Positions 63,846 through 64,000 of a DNA stretch of 64,000 nucleotides are shown here, piece after piece. Source of the stretch: Diplonema japonicum. Lineage: Eukaryota > Euglenozoa > Diplonemea > Diplonemida > Diplonemidae. The notes below the pieces were generated by a model. The model had not been told where the DNA came from, did no database searches, and saw only the letters and a list, made by a program, of their open reading frames with translations. Both the position numbers and the translations under genes were made by a program. The stretch lies in assembly GCA_964019335.1 (NCBI GenBank), contig OZ025687.1:372001-436000 (forward strand), in the 5' to 3' direction. Every line of letters starts with the position of its first letter. The stretch's first letter is position 1.

Positions 63846-64000
63846 GGTATATAATTTTCAAGGGCGCCGCCAACACCGGCCTCCTTTAACTCATATATAT
63901 AATTTTGCAATCATAGCTATTGTTGGAGTATGGGGATATTAAATTAAAAAAAAGAAGAGTGAATTGGAAAAAAAAAAAAAGTGGGAGAGGAGGGAAGGGA

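Noticed and set aside
1-64000. CRISPR array or bacterial operon
   Set aside because: No regularly spaced repeats. The genes are eukaryotic and spliced.

Overview
Eukaryotic nuclear DNA, most likely from a diplonemid-like euglenozoan (inference, about 60% sure). The genes form two uninterrupted one-strand clusters. Every gene between about 4 and 20 kb is on the minus strand, and every gene between about 24 and 61.5 kb is on the plus strand. This matches polycistronic transcription with spliced-leader trans-splicing. Genes are typically preceded by a pyrimidine tract, an AG and an A-rich leader ending at the ATG. The multi-domain nucleotide cyclase has the cyclase motifs typical of euglenozoans. 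Unlike kinetoplastids, many genes here carry short GT-AG cis-introns of 37-89 nt. I could place 22 of them by frame and domain continuity, and 10 contain a sense-strand run of 21-32 A.

Minus cluster, in transcription order: fumarylacetoacetase, ABCC-type transporter, a 125-aa unknown, a protein kinase with a Lys/Glu-rich tail, a small basic protein, a 3-ketoacyl-CoA reductase-like SDR, a calcyphosin-like EF-hand protein and a five-RRM RNA-binding protein. The divergent strand-switch region (20-24.3 kb) holds a DNA transposon with long terminal inverted repeats and one transposase gene. Its right end runs into a 200-N assembly gap.

Plus cluster: a giant secreted protein with 23 WSC domains, geranylgeranyltransferase-I beta, centrin, a 1720-aa protein with five cyclase domains, a C1-like/class-3 lipase, an unknown, a small repeat-rich membrane protein, a secreted heme catalase, an unknown, a RING-H2 protein, a PP4 regulatory subunit 1-like HEAT protein, a BTB-BACK protein, a small EF-hand protein and a Gln-rich protein with HTH-like segments. 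Two non-autonomous inverted-repeat elements (43.3-43.9 kb and 63.5-63.8 kb), a recent truncated copy of the catalase 5' end and short dispersed repeats lie between genes.

The genes are functionally unrelated, as expected for co-transcribed euglenozoan clusters. Regulation is therefore probably mostly post-transcriptional. The stretches before 4.1 kb, at 31.2-35.1 kb and after 61.5 kb are almost entirely A/T/C/G homopolymers with no supportable gene.
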